From Amylostereum areolatum (lineage: Eukaryota; Basidiomycota; Agaricomycetes; Russulales; Stereaceae), in NCBI GenBank assembly GCA_012932865.1, contig SAXG01000105.1, forward strand, positions 1-64,000: DNA of 64,000 bases, in the 5' to 3' direction. The first letter of the stretch is position 1. Each line of letters begins with the position of its first letter. Position numbers and translations under genes: made by a program. The notes beneath the pieces were generated by a model, which worked only from the letters and a program-made list of their open reading frames with translations, ran no database searches and had not been told where the DNA came from. Shown here in pieces: positions 54,571-64,000 of the stretch.

Positions 54571-55861
54571 ATGTCTGACGAAAGGACCGTTGTTCTTATC
54601 ACCGGCTGCGCTGGCTGGCTCGGAGGCTTGGTACGCTTCTCTTCTACTACCCTTACCCTCCGACAGACATCACGCTGAGCAGGTTTACTTCCCAATTTCT
54701 CTTCACAGCTTGTCCACGCCCTCCTCGCCGATCCCGACACGCCCAACTGTCACCTCATCCTTGCCGACATTGTCGAGCCTAAGGCCCCAGAAGACGCCCG
54801 CGTCGTGACCCTCCGGGCGGACCTCACAGACAAAGCTCAGGTCGACAACCTCTTCAAGACGGAGTACGGTATTCCTGACGTTATATATGCTCTGCACGGC
54901 ATCATGTCGCGCGGGTCGGAAGACAACTTCGATCTCGGGCTGAAAGTGCTTTCAAGTTCTTTCGCTACTTACAGTGTGTGGATTGTGCTGACGACGGGCG
55001 AGGAAATAGGTCAACGTCGACTCAGTACGCCTGCTCCTAGACGCCGCACGCCACCAAGGCGCCGGAGCAAACAAGCTGATCAAGTTCCTGTTCGCGTCCT
55101 CATTAGCGGTGTACGGCGGCCCTCTCGTGAGTCCCCTTCCTCTCCCCGTAAACCTGAATATGGATTCTGAACCGAACCGTCGGGCTGTGTAGCCCGCCGT
55201 GGTCACCCCCGACACAATCGCCACGCCCGAGGGTGCGTACGGCATGGGCAAGCTCACGTCCGAGCTTCTCATCAACGAGTACACCCGCCGCGGCTTCGTC
55301 GATGGCCGGATCATGCGTCTCCCCACCATCGTCGTCCGCCCCGGCGTCCCCTCCGCCGCAACTTCCGCCTTTATCTCTGGTACGTCTCCCTCCTCCTACC
55401 ACGTCCGTCCCCGGACATCCACAAACAAGAGAAAAACAGGTATCATTCGCGAGCCGCTGAAAGGTCTCGAATCCGTCTGCCCCATCGGCGACGCCCTCGT
55501 CTCCCCCGAGCTCGACAACCTCCGCGCCTGGCTCGCGTCCCCCGCCACCACGATCAAGAACTTCGTCATCGCCTCGCACGTCCCCGCCTCCGCCTTTCGC
55601 CCGCATTCGCGCGTCGTCTGCCTCCCGGGCTTCACCGCGTCCGTGCGCGACGAGCTCAACGCGCTCGCGGCGGTCGCGGGGGAAGACGCGCTCAAGCTCG
55701 TCAAGTTCAAGGACGACCCGACGAACAGGAGGATCGTGTCGTCGTGGCCCGCCGCGTTCGATAATACTTATCCGTTGAGCTTGGGTTTCGTGGTGGACGA
55801 GGGCGGAATGGAGCCCGTTGTGAGGCAATTCAAGGAGGATGTCGAGGCTGGAATCGCGTGA
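54571..55861 (+). CDS. DenD-like NAD-dependent sugar-acid dehydrogenase/epimerase
   Basis: Five exons (54571-54630, 54709-54945, 55010-55126, 55193-55379, 55440-55861), about 340 residues. The extended-SDR fold shows VVLITGCAGWLGGLLVHALL (G-x-x-G-x-x-G), ALHGIMSRGSEDNFDLGLKV, FLFASSLAVYGGPLP, AYGMGKLTSELLINEYTRRG (Y-x-x-x-K) and MRLPTIVVRPGVPSAATSAF followed by GIIREPLKG. The SRG...DFDLG, LAVYGGPLP and RLPTIxVRPG...GIIREPL blocks are those of the D-erythronate dehydrogenase (DenD) family, which oxidises four-carbon sugar acids at C2. The fungal substrate is unproven. It neighbours a transporter, an aldolase and an SDR. Confidence 0.88.
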
Positions 55862-57569
55862 GCGGGGGAGAAGATGAGCCTTGCCGCTGTGTATTTGTTT
55901 AGCTCCGTGATTTTTACATAGCTCTAGCTGGGATAGGCCTAAGCGTAAAAGCATCTATATTCAATTCAATCCACTAATCCCGTCGGCACCTGTCGGCACC
56001 CGCGGGGTAGTTATTCCTACGTACCGCCAACTTGGCCGACTTTACAAGTATTTGAAGCGAAAGACCCCTGTCAAAATGGATTTCCCCAGGATCCCCCCCC
56101 CCCCCCCCCCCAAATCGCGGCAGCAGAGCAACTGCCAGGGACCGAAAGGGAAAGCTTGCTGTCACTGGCCAGCCAGCGTCGGCCGTCTTCGATCCTCGTT
56201 CATGGTTCTGTTCAAATTGAGGCACACGCGCGAATTCGAAGAGCTGACTCGCCAACAAAGGAGACCAACCCATGCCATGGTCACGTTGATGTATAGGAAA
56301 AGATACGACGCACGGGAGATTTACAATCCCGGTCGGATGTCCTGGGATTCAAGAGGAATGGTCTGCGGAACCTTCTCTGTGCGAAATTGACTCGGAGCCC
56401 GTCGAAACGGTTCTCCGTTTCCGAGCAAGTTCTTCAAACCCGCGCCTACTATATATCTGGAGGCTGGCGTATGAGAGGGCAGGGGGGACAAGAAGCTAGA
56501 TAATTATCGTTGCGCTAAACGAAATGAAGGCGAGCGACCTTACTACCACCCGTGGACGTCCATGGGCACCATATGTCCCAGACGTTATATTTAAGGCGCG
56601 CCTCAAAATTCGCGGATAGAGCCAAGATAGAGCTGCGACAGGAGGCCGCCTATGCGGCAGTTGCGTGTTTATACTGACGAGGAAGACGTTGAAAGGGGTT
56701 GAATGCACGAAAGCGCTCACTTTGAAAGCGAGAGCGACAATGGATCGAGCATACGGAGGTGGCGGTGAAGGAACATTGAGGAATACATGAGGGCCGATGG
56801 AGAAAATGACATCGTAGATGAGCTCGTAAGTGACGGAAGGGGAGGTTAAACCGGGTGGTGGACGTCTTGACTTTTGAGCGGGAATTCGGGTTCAGACTAG
56901 TTCAGACCAGGTGAGTTTGAATTTGGACCTGCAGTTCAGAACGGCGTGGGTGACGGTCGGAGCTTAGACCTTAGAGACTCGCCAGTGCTCGAATACATAG
57001 GTCGATCACGACTCCCAAGAGAGTAGTCTATTCGAGTGTTGGCGCCCCGAACTCGTCGAGCAGGGTATGCGAAAGGTGACTGTAGCGAGCCGTCTGAAAA
57101 CAAAAATTAGAGATGAGAAACAATTTTCCAGAGGCCTGGAGAGGAGCTGAGCATCAACAAGGACGAACTCGTCCACATCCTCGCTGCCCAAACTTTTTTG
57201 GTATGCCAGTGAGACTACTTACATAGGGCGACGATACCGTTCCTTCGTATCCAGGCAGAATTGAAGGCAACTTCCTGGATATACGAGCAGAGCACCCATA
57301 ATGTCGGCGTTGAGAGTGGTGACGCGCTCGTCTTATCCTGCAGGTGAATCTGCAGGTGTTTGTCGAAGTGGGCTGCGGCATGCCCGGCCAAGCTGGTCCG
57401 CTGGAGCGTGGCGGAGCGCGCGCCGAAAATGGCCAATTACGGCCGGCTCAGGCCGGCTCCCCACTTGACTTTGAGTCAAACTACAACACTCTCAGGCTAC
57501 AACACCCCCCTTACTAGCATCTGAGCCCCTGGACTCTGCCAAAGGACCTGATTCGCTGATTATGGTTGC
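55862..57569. other. Intergenic spacer
   Basis: No gene recognised. It includes a 19-nt C run at 56093-56111 and several short ORFs without family features. Confidence 0.5.
56093..56111 (+). repeat. Poly-C tract (19 nt)
   Basis: Nineteen consecutive C residues; on the minus strand a G19 tract able to form a quadruplex. Confidence 0.9.
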
Positions 57570-59283
57570 ACCCCTTATGCCGAGCTCTTCCTCTCTTTCC
57601 GAGTCAGTTTTCCATGGGTTTTCCGTGAGAGCGCTTACCCACTGCGAGGTGACAGTCTGCACACCGATATTTTACTACTCATCATCGAACACCTATCTGG
57701 CCACGTCACCCAATTTTCGACCGTTTCCAAGTGTATTCGAATCGTCTGTTCGAATTGTCTTTTCCGAAAATGCACCATCAATTGCATGGGACCGTACCCG
57801 CCGTCCAGCGTTCTGCCCTACATCCAGTGAGTCGTAACACTGTTTGATCGTATACTATATATGTAACTGGTTTGACGGATAGAACGCTCGTTTTGCGCGG
57901 GGCCGTATCCTTCGAAGATCGCTTTTCGTATCTGGAGCTAGCAGTGCTTCAGATGGCGTCCCTTCACACTGTTCGCATCATCGAGTCTCCAGAAAGCGTT
58001 GCCTGGTCTACCCTGAAGACCGTGCTATCCTCCCGTTCACTTCGCATGCTTGAGATCATATATTCTCCGTGGCTGAAAACACTCGCCCCTTCGCGCGGAC
58101 ATACGACAAAGTTTTTCTCTCCTCTGTGCAAGTTCGCCTATGTGGTTGATCCTTGGCACGAATGCAGTGACATGGAAAGTGTCAACCCACGGCTGGAAAG
58201 GCAATTCCTCGAACTCATCATGAGCCGGGTCCGCAATACCGTTGAATGCCTTCAGCTTCCTGTAGACGTCGCTCTCCTTCAACACATCGCGACGACGCCC
58301 TACAAATCTTTGCAAGACATCGCTCTATCCGGATACTATTACGATCAAGAGAAGGATCCTACGCTACTCCTTCGCACCCTATGCAATGTGCCCCGTCTCA
58401 AGAGCTTGGATCTAAAGCTTATACAAAGGGACGGTTCGGGTCGCACCCTGGTTTGGCCTCCAGGTACTTTCTATAGCGCCACTTTCGATTATCTGGAGAG
58501 GATATCCATCTCTTATCCTGATCCAGCCGACGAAATCTATTCACGTCTCCCTTCCAGCGTCCAACATCTCTCGCTTCTTGATTGGCCACGACACTACCTC
58601 TGTGCGGATCCATTTTCCCGATTCTACAAGGGCATCATTTCGAATCCTAGCCAATACCTGGAACATTCCCTCCTCGCATCCGCAGAGCTCCGTCGTATCC
58701 TGAATAAATGACACCTCCCTTCCGCCGAGTCGCTCTGCGTGTCTTTCAGGGCGTCTCACGATGAGGCTGCTGGGGACCCATTCCGGAACCTGTCGTCGCA
58801 GTTTCCGAAGCTCAAATCAGTCCAAGTCCATCGCTACCGGGCACAAGGTGAGAAATACGTCGATTCAGTAAGCAATTCAGCATACATTATCGACAACCAA
58901 TGACCTAACCCGCACAGACGGATATTTCCCGGGCGCTATCGTCTCTCAGGGAACTACGAACGCTGCGCATGCCTATCGACATCCTGACGGACAGCCCGCA
59001 CAAGCTTCAAAGCGTCAATGACCGGGACAATCAGATGGCCACAATCGAACGCCATGCTCGCGTATTTGCCAACAACATTCAGTCTGTGCACATGGTTGGC
59101 ATCCTTGCTCGCAATTTTTCGAATAATCAGTGGGCCTCGTGGCGCGTCACTCGGGACGGCACAACCCAGGCGGAGCTCGTCGCTGTGGAGTCATGGGACA
59201 AAAAGAAAGAATACTCGTACGTGTCGCGGACTCGAACCATTTCTGCGCGCTCATAACCTACTTACAGTGATCTCCCGCTTTGA
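57570..59283 (+). pseudogene. F-box/leucine-rich protein with a premature TGA
   Basis: The F-box is HTDILLLIIEHLSGHVTQFS then TVSKCIRIVC (about 57660-57752). It is spliced in phase 2 from CA|GTGAGTCG (57828) to a second exon starting at 57883 and reading TLVLRGAVSFEDRFSYLELA. The Leu-rich body runs to LRRILNK and an in-frame TGA at 58709-58711. Coding then resumes in the same frame (HLPSAESLCVSFRASHDEAA), crosses an intron (about 58863-58918) and ends DKKKEYSDLPL with a stop at 59281-59283. The first exon upstream of 57640 is unclear. F-box proteins recruit substrates to SCF ubiquitin ligases. The product is truncated unless the stop is read through. Confidence 0.65.
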
Positions 59284-59528
59284 TGACCAGAAACAACCAG
59301 ACCCCATGGAGTGGCGACCTTTTGTACTGGACCATTCGAAGTGTCTTGTATTTTATCACGATACTACAGCCATGAATGCATGGGTATTGGCAAGGGAAGC
59401 TTCGATGAGAATAAGCATGGTAGACCACGCTGCGGGCTCGTTAGACGTGGGCGCGTAAACGTTCAACATTTAACATGCATTGCAGCTATACAAACTAGAC
59501 ACCACACAATACTAGAATAACACCAGTT

Positions 59529-62500
59529 CTACACGAAGATACGAGAGAGATAGGTGTCGACGCCTTCCTTCCCTTTCAAGAGCCCCCCAAGAACACCGTC
59601 CGGCCTGATGATGGCGATCTTCGGCTCTTTACCAGCATTATACGCAGAGTATGCGTGGCCCTCGCTGTCCCGAAGGACTATGGCATCGGAGCCGTCGGGC
59701 GCGACGTTCTCTTGAAGGGACTCTGTAGCTTTGGGGAGTAATAGAACGATGCGAACTCCAGTGGCCCTGTACTTGGCGGACACGACGCCAGTATCCGCAG
59801 AGCCGAAAATCAGCACGGTGTGGTATGTCGAGCCGAACGTCGTGAAGAGCGTGGTGGTGACGCCCGTCTTGACGTTAACCAGCGCAGGAGCGTCGGGGGC
59901 TCTGTCTCCCGCGTGTACCCGACCGCCACTCACATACGTCGAGGCGGTCGCTGCCGCCTCCTCCGCGCCCTCAGAGCCGAACTCATCGACGACGACGGAG
60001 CTCCAGCGGCAGTGTACGCCGAGCTGCCTGAACGACGCCGGCCGCTTCCAGGCGTTCTCGGGGGCGTCCGAGCTGGACGGATTGAACGTCTGCACGAGCA
60101 GCTTTGTCGTGATTTGGAGCATTTCCTGGATCACGGGGCGGCGTTCCTCGTTGTAAGAATCGAGGAGGGATGGGAGCGCGAGGCCCTTGCACACGAGGGA
60201 GAGCTTCCATCCCAGGTTCATCTGGGCACCGTAAGAAGATCAGCGCGAAAATAACGAAGCCAAGGTAATGGTATGCACAGCATCCATCACGCTCGAGTTC
60301 ATGCCTTGACCTCCGGTTGGGCTGTGGATATGCGCCGCATCTACGCAAAACAAACCGTCATTTTCACAAGTCGCGACCGAGCTGCTGTGAGTTACCTCCA
60401 GCTAGGAGAACTCTCCCTGCCCGGAAAGTGTCAACCATACGCACGTTGGGTCTGTCCGTCCATTGATTATCCGCAAATCTACAGCGAATGCAGTCACGAC
60501 TCACTTCCAGTCGGCAATAGTTTCGATTTTTCTGATTTTGATATCAGGGTTCTTTGTGACGTCGGACACAGACTGCTGCAGGTAGTCGTGGTCGTGCACC
60601 GCCCTGGCGCAGTCAAAGTGTGGACCGCCGACGACGAGAGAATACACGTTCTCCGTCGCACTGCGATCTGTGGGGCAGAAGGTCACCCTGTCGACAAGAT
60701 GATCGCGTTAGAGTACCGTGACAGGGTTCTCTGGGAAAACCCCCCTTGCAAAACCCCTCTAATTAGCGCTAACGTAGCAGATTTGCAGATTTGCAGATTA
60801 GAGAACCCCCCCTTCTTACTCAGCATTCAGTTTGCGCCAATTTTGCGCAAACCTTGCACAACAGCCATGCAAAAGTTTGCTCGTGGCCTGCTCAAGCGTC
60901 CTGCGGGCCTGTGCTGGTCGCCCATCGCCCCGTCGCGATACCCGCTTCCAATATTGTGTGCTCCCCATACCGTGTTCCTCTGTCCAGAAATAAAATGCAT
61001 TGCAAAACTACGACTACGAGTACACTGTGTATTGTATAACAATGCCTCATGCAAGCGAGAAAGTGCTGGCAGCGTACGATATCCCACTAGACATATCTAC
61101 CTCATGATGCACTGGTCACAATCCCCACATTGAGACACAACAACGGAAGGAAAGAGTGAATGCTTCAATGGGAGGGACAGAGGACTACAGTAACAAGGGC
61201 CAAAGAGTGCAAGGACACATACACACACCTCTGTGACACATCAACGACGGCCGTTCAACCGTCAGACCAACTCCCTCACAATGTCCCCTCACAATGTCCA
61301 AAAGACCCTTGTCCTAACTTGCGAGACGTCGGAAGTGTGGAGCATTGATGAGGATTCCGGTGCCAAAGGAAGAGAGGAGAAAGCGCAAAAGAGGAAGGCG
61401 TCGAGTGACGCGACAGCGGTGATGGTGGAGAGAAACAAAAAAAATGCTAAGTCGAAAGTTCGCTGTGCACGCTGGCAGGGGTTATTGCGAGCACGTGATG
61501 CTCGGACGGTCGTCAGAGCATCCAACACGACCGTGAGAAGTCCTGAAGGTTGTTGAACAGTCGAAGAGGCTCAGAGAAGAGCTGTCGAAGGGTCTCGTAG
61601 GCCTTTGTCGAGCGTGAGAACGTCCTGAAGGCTGTCGAGGAGCCTTGGTTGACCAATCGTTGACCGTGAGAATGTCTTGAAGGCTGTCGAAGAGGACCTC
61701 GTTGTCCGTGAGAACGTCGTGAAACCCCTTTAGCGGCTGTTTGCACGCGTTAGAGAACCCCCTGCTATATAGTAAGCATTTGCACGAGATTTGCACAGAG
61801 GGGTTTTCCTGATGTTGGCCATACAAGAGATACAGACGAACATATTGCCTGACTTGCCACCGAACTTGTGACAGTGCTGCTCGACGAGGAAATGTGGCCA
61901 ATGTGTTACAAGAATATCGTTAGGATGTCGAGAGGGTTAAAAGGCATAGTTAGCATAGCTGTACTTAGAGTGGGACACGATGGCCACCCACTTCGCGATC
62001 CAAGCCGTGAACCTCAACGTCGCCGAAAACCGTCCTGCCTGCGTACTCGGCATCGCCAAGAAGTTTTACTCCAAGGAGCCTCCTACTGTTTCCTGCGGGA
62101 CTCGCCTTTCAATTGTTTTCTTGGAGCCGTTGCCAGTGTACCAACGCACCTTTTGCCCCATCAGCACCGACAACGTACTTGACGCGTATCGACTCCCTTT
62201 CTTCTACGCCGGATTTTCCGACAGAGGCTGTGACACCACTCTCATCTTGCTCGAGGTCGAGGAGTTCCGTAGCAAGTTCAACTTCGACGCCATACGTCCT
62301 AAGATGGTCGCGCAAGATAGCACAAGCGCGATCTTGCCCTAGCATCACGGCATTTGGCTATATGACCGGGTAATGTGAATAAGTTGGGATAGATAGCTTG
62401 ATATTCGTAGTCGGAAACGACATACTATCGGAACATCCGGGGTAGCATCGATCTTGGGCATCATCTCGAACGTCCTCTCAAGTTTGCCGTTCTCGTCGTA

Positions 62501-62858
62501 CTGCATGAATAGAGGAAGGGGGATGGCGTTTCTCTTGACATCGTCCAGGACGCCTAGTAGTCCGTAATGCTCTAGGACCCTGGGCTGAATGCGTCGTCAA
62601 CCAGGGGATCTTAGACTGTACTGGTAGGCGTCGGAAGGAAAACAGACGTACGAATATTCCCGCACCACGTTGTCCACGGAAATAGTGTGGTAGTTTGTCT
62701 ATAATGCGTACATGCACACCATGCTGTACCAGGCTAAGTGCGGCGACGAGACCCGTCGGCCCTGCACCTGCCTGAGGACGATATCTAGGGGTGAATAGGG
62801 TATACCATATTTCAGACGACTGACTCACCACCAAGACGTCTATTGACCCGTGTGACAT
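59529..62858 (-). CDS. FAD-dependent aromatic hydroxylase (phenol 2-monooxygenase type)
   Basis: Exons 62829-62858, 62652-62771, 62426-62584, 62146-62357, 61992-62085, 60505-60687, 60396-60451, 60279-60340 and 59529-60221. FAD-binding marks are DVLVAGAGPTGLVAALSL (GxGxxG), KYVVGADGAKG (the DG motif) and [20 protein letters not shown] with MNSSVMDAMNLGWKLSLV (the GD...P motif). RVTFCPTDR...YSLVVGG is the flavin-hydroxylase middle domain. The C-terminal 160 residues (AGDRAPDAPALV, TYHTVLIFGS) are the thioredoxin-like dimerisation domain of phenol hydroxylases. It adds oxygen to phenols using NADPH. Between 61992 and 60687 exon phases do not fit (phase 0 against phase 2), so a small exon is missing or destroyed in a 1.3-kb intron that holds an insertion. 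Confidence 0.8.
60732..61813. other. Probable inserted element within the hydroxylase gene (ends approximate)
   Basis: The intron between exons 5 and 6 is 1.3 kb while all others here are 53-68 nt. Near its ends, GGGAAAACCCC (60733) and GGGGTTTTCC (61801) are inverted, with ATTTGCA and TTAGAGAACCCCC motifs repeated on both sides. No clean duplication was found, so the superfamily is unknown. Confidence 0.45.
61530..61730 (+). repeat. Degenerate direct repeats in the hydroxylase intron
   Basis: Four spaced copies of a motif like CGTGAGAA-GTCCTGAAGG-TGT at about 61530, 61611, 61667 and 61708, separated by GTCGAAGAGG-like text. Confidence 0.6.
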
Positions 62859-63366
62859 AGTCTGGAAGGGCTGAGATGAAGTGGGGGTTGTTTTTGTTTA
62901 GGAGGGAGATGGCGACGACGAGTACCAGTTATGGGGCGGCTGGGGGGCGCGGCTGCCATGCTGTTTTTAAGGCCTCGACGTTAACCTCCCGTAAGTTACC
63001 AGTCGGACTTTCGAATGTCGGCACCAGGCCACCTCAGAGGTCGGCAGAAGCTAAAGATATCAGAAGCTAATATACGAGGTTTCAATGTACTTATATCATC
63101 CTTCTGAAACGAAGGAGCCGAACGCCGAGTGCGTGGCATCTCCGCAGTTTGTCCACAGGTTCCGGAACAAAGGTGAGAAACTTGCATATGTTGTGATTCC
63201 TGGATTGGACTCTGATGGAGACTGGTGTGAGTGAATGTGGATCAGCTTCATCAATGAAGATACTAAATGTCCAAAGTACTGTGTGAATGTACGGCGCTTG
63301 CTTGCTGCGCACGCCACGGTGTAATAAGTATACGCGTCTACCCCCGAGTCCCAACTTTTTCGCCGA
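62859..63366. other. Intergenic spacer
   Basis: Promoter side of the hydroxylase; no other gene seen. Confidence 0.45.
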
Positions 63367-63374
63367 CCACAGGC

Positions 63375-63702
63375 AGGACCCGTGAAGCTCCTGCAGATGT
63401 GTGTCCGCCAAAGTGCATTTTTTGAGGCAAAATTTGTCGAAATCGCTCCCCAGAAAGTGCATTTTTTGAGCCAAAATCTGGATATCCTTGTCAGAAAAGT
63501 GCATTTTTGAGGCCGTCTGGGCCAACTTTTAATGCCAAAAAGCTTGGTCCTGAGCCGGAGACGGCGGAAAAAACGGCACGTGCTTCAGGAACAGGGCCGA
63601 GTCTTAGCCGAAAGTGCATTTTTGGGGCCTAAAAAAGTGCATTTTTTGACCGAAAATCGGGAAGTTCGCCGGACAAACATCCACAGGAGCTTCACGGGTC
63701 CT
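63375..63702. mobile_element. 328-bp MITE with 8-bp TSD
   Basis: Terminal inverted repeats begin AGGACCCGTGAAGCTCCTG (19 bp exact, then imperfect for about 16 bp). An identical 8-bp duplication CCACAGGC flanks it (63367-63374 and 63703-63710). The TIR start AGGACCC-TGAA and TSD length match the 6.85-kb transposon at 14226-21074. No ORF of its own. Confidence 0.88.
63410..63652. repeat. Five AAGTGCATTTTT repeats inside the MITE
   Basis: The 12-mer AAGTGCATTTTT, mostly followed by TG or GA, occurs at about 63410, 63456, 63497, 63611 and 63636, all in the same orientation. Confidence 0.85.
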
Positions 63703-63710
63703 CCACAGGC

Positions 63711-64000
63711 GCTCTGTTATCCTTTCGCACTCGATATATATGGTGAGGTCACATGTAAAATCAAGCGCTACTTTACGATGAAGTCTGCGATCCCGCTAGC
63801 CACGAGCTCCTTGCGATGGGAACTGTCGTTGACAATCGCCTTGTGCCCTTCCATACGCAATTATTCCTGATCTCGCGTTGCCGCCACCCAATCTACAAGA
63901 GCGAGTCAAGATCTTACACCGAATACCAGATCATGACGGTTGCCTACCGTTACCTTGCCATTCCAAGGCAACCGCATGCTGCCCAAATGCTGCCAGCGTT
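63711..64000. other. Right edge, no gene recognised
   Basis: A short plus frame crosses 63711-63870 without family features. Confidence 0.4.

Noticed and set aside
60452..60504. A 26-nt intron in the hydroxylase (60479-60504)
   Set aside because: An acceptor 27 nt further gives a 53-nt intron and joins IADWK directly to PNVRMVDTF, as in the family.
63410..63652. Spaced repeats that look CRISPR-like
   Set aside because: Eukaryotic context, unequal spacers and location inside a TIR-bounded MITE.

Overview
The window looks like nuclear DNA of an agaricomycete (mushroom-forming basidiomycete). Genes are cut by many 45-70 nt GT-AG introns, and the set is typical of that group: a short secreted tyrosinase, an intradiol ring-cleavage dioxygenase, a MYND protein, F-box-like families, Ty3/gypsy remnants, a tyrosine-recombinase retrotransposon and an Ulp1-bearing DNA transposon. 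No rRNA, tRNA or CRISPR array was recognised. Exon coordinates come from manual splice inference, not transcripts.

Layout. 1-4.1 kb: decayed Ty3/gypsy element on the minus strand. 4.1-9.4 kb: no secure gene. 9.6-11.1 kb: tyrosinase (+). 11.7-22.7 kb: Zn2Cys6 transcription factor (-), with a complete 6,849-bp DNA transposon inside one intron; the element has 32-bp TIRs, an 8-bp TSD and an inferred Ulp1 peptidase-transposase fusion. 23.3-24.2 kb: small secreted protein made of five Ala/Gly-rich repeats (-). 25.6-26.9 kb: intradiol dioxygenase (-). 28.3-36.4 kb: two diverged copies of an F-box-like family, an NmrA-like protein (-), a cysteine-cluster gene (+) and repeat-rich spacer. 36.6-42.2 kb: Ngaro/PAT-like retrotransposon with identical split direct repeats. 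42.4-45.0 kb: MYND-finger protein (+). 45.1-46.4 kb: second NmrA-like paralogue (-). 47.2-48.1 kb: hAT-like non-autonomous element. 48.2-55.9 kb: anion-type MFS transporter (-), class II aldolase (+), SDR (-) and DenD-like dehydrogenase (+). 57.6-59.3 kb: F-box protein with a premature stop. 59.5-62.9 kb: FAD aromatic hydroxylase (-) with an enlarged intron. 63.4-63.7 kb: small MITE.

How parts may work together. The 48-56 kb block is two head-to-head pairs (transporter/aldolase and SDR/dehydrogenase) and suggests uptake and breakdown of a sugar acid, though no kinase is visible. Tyrosinase, intradiol dioxygenase and the phenol-hydroxylase-type enzyme all act on phenolics but are scattered. 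The 63.4-kb MITE shares its terminal motif and 8-bp TSD length with the 6.85-kb transposon, so it may be a non-autonomous relative.
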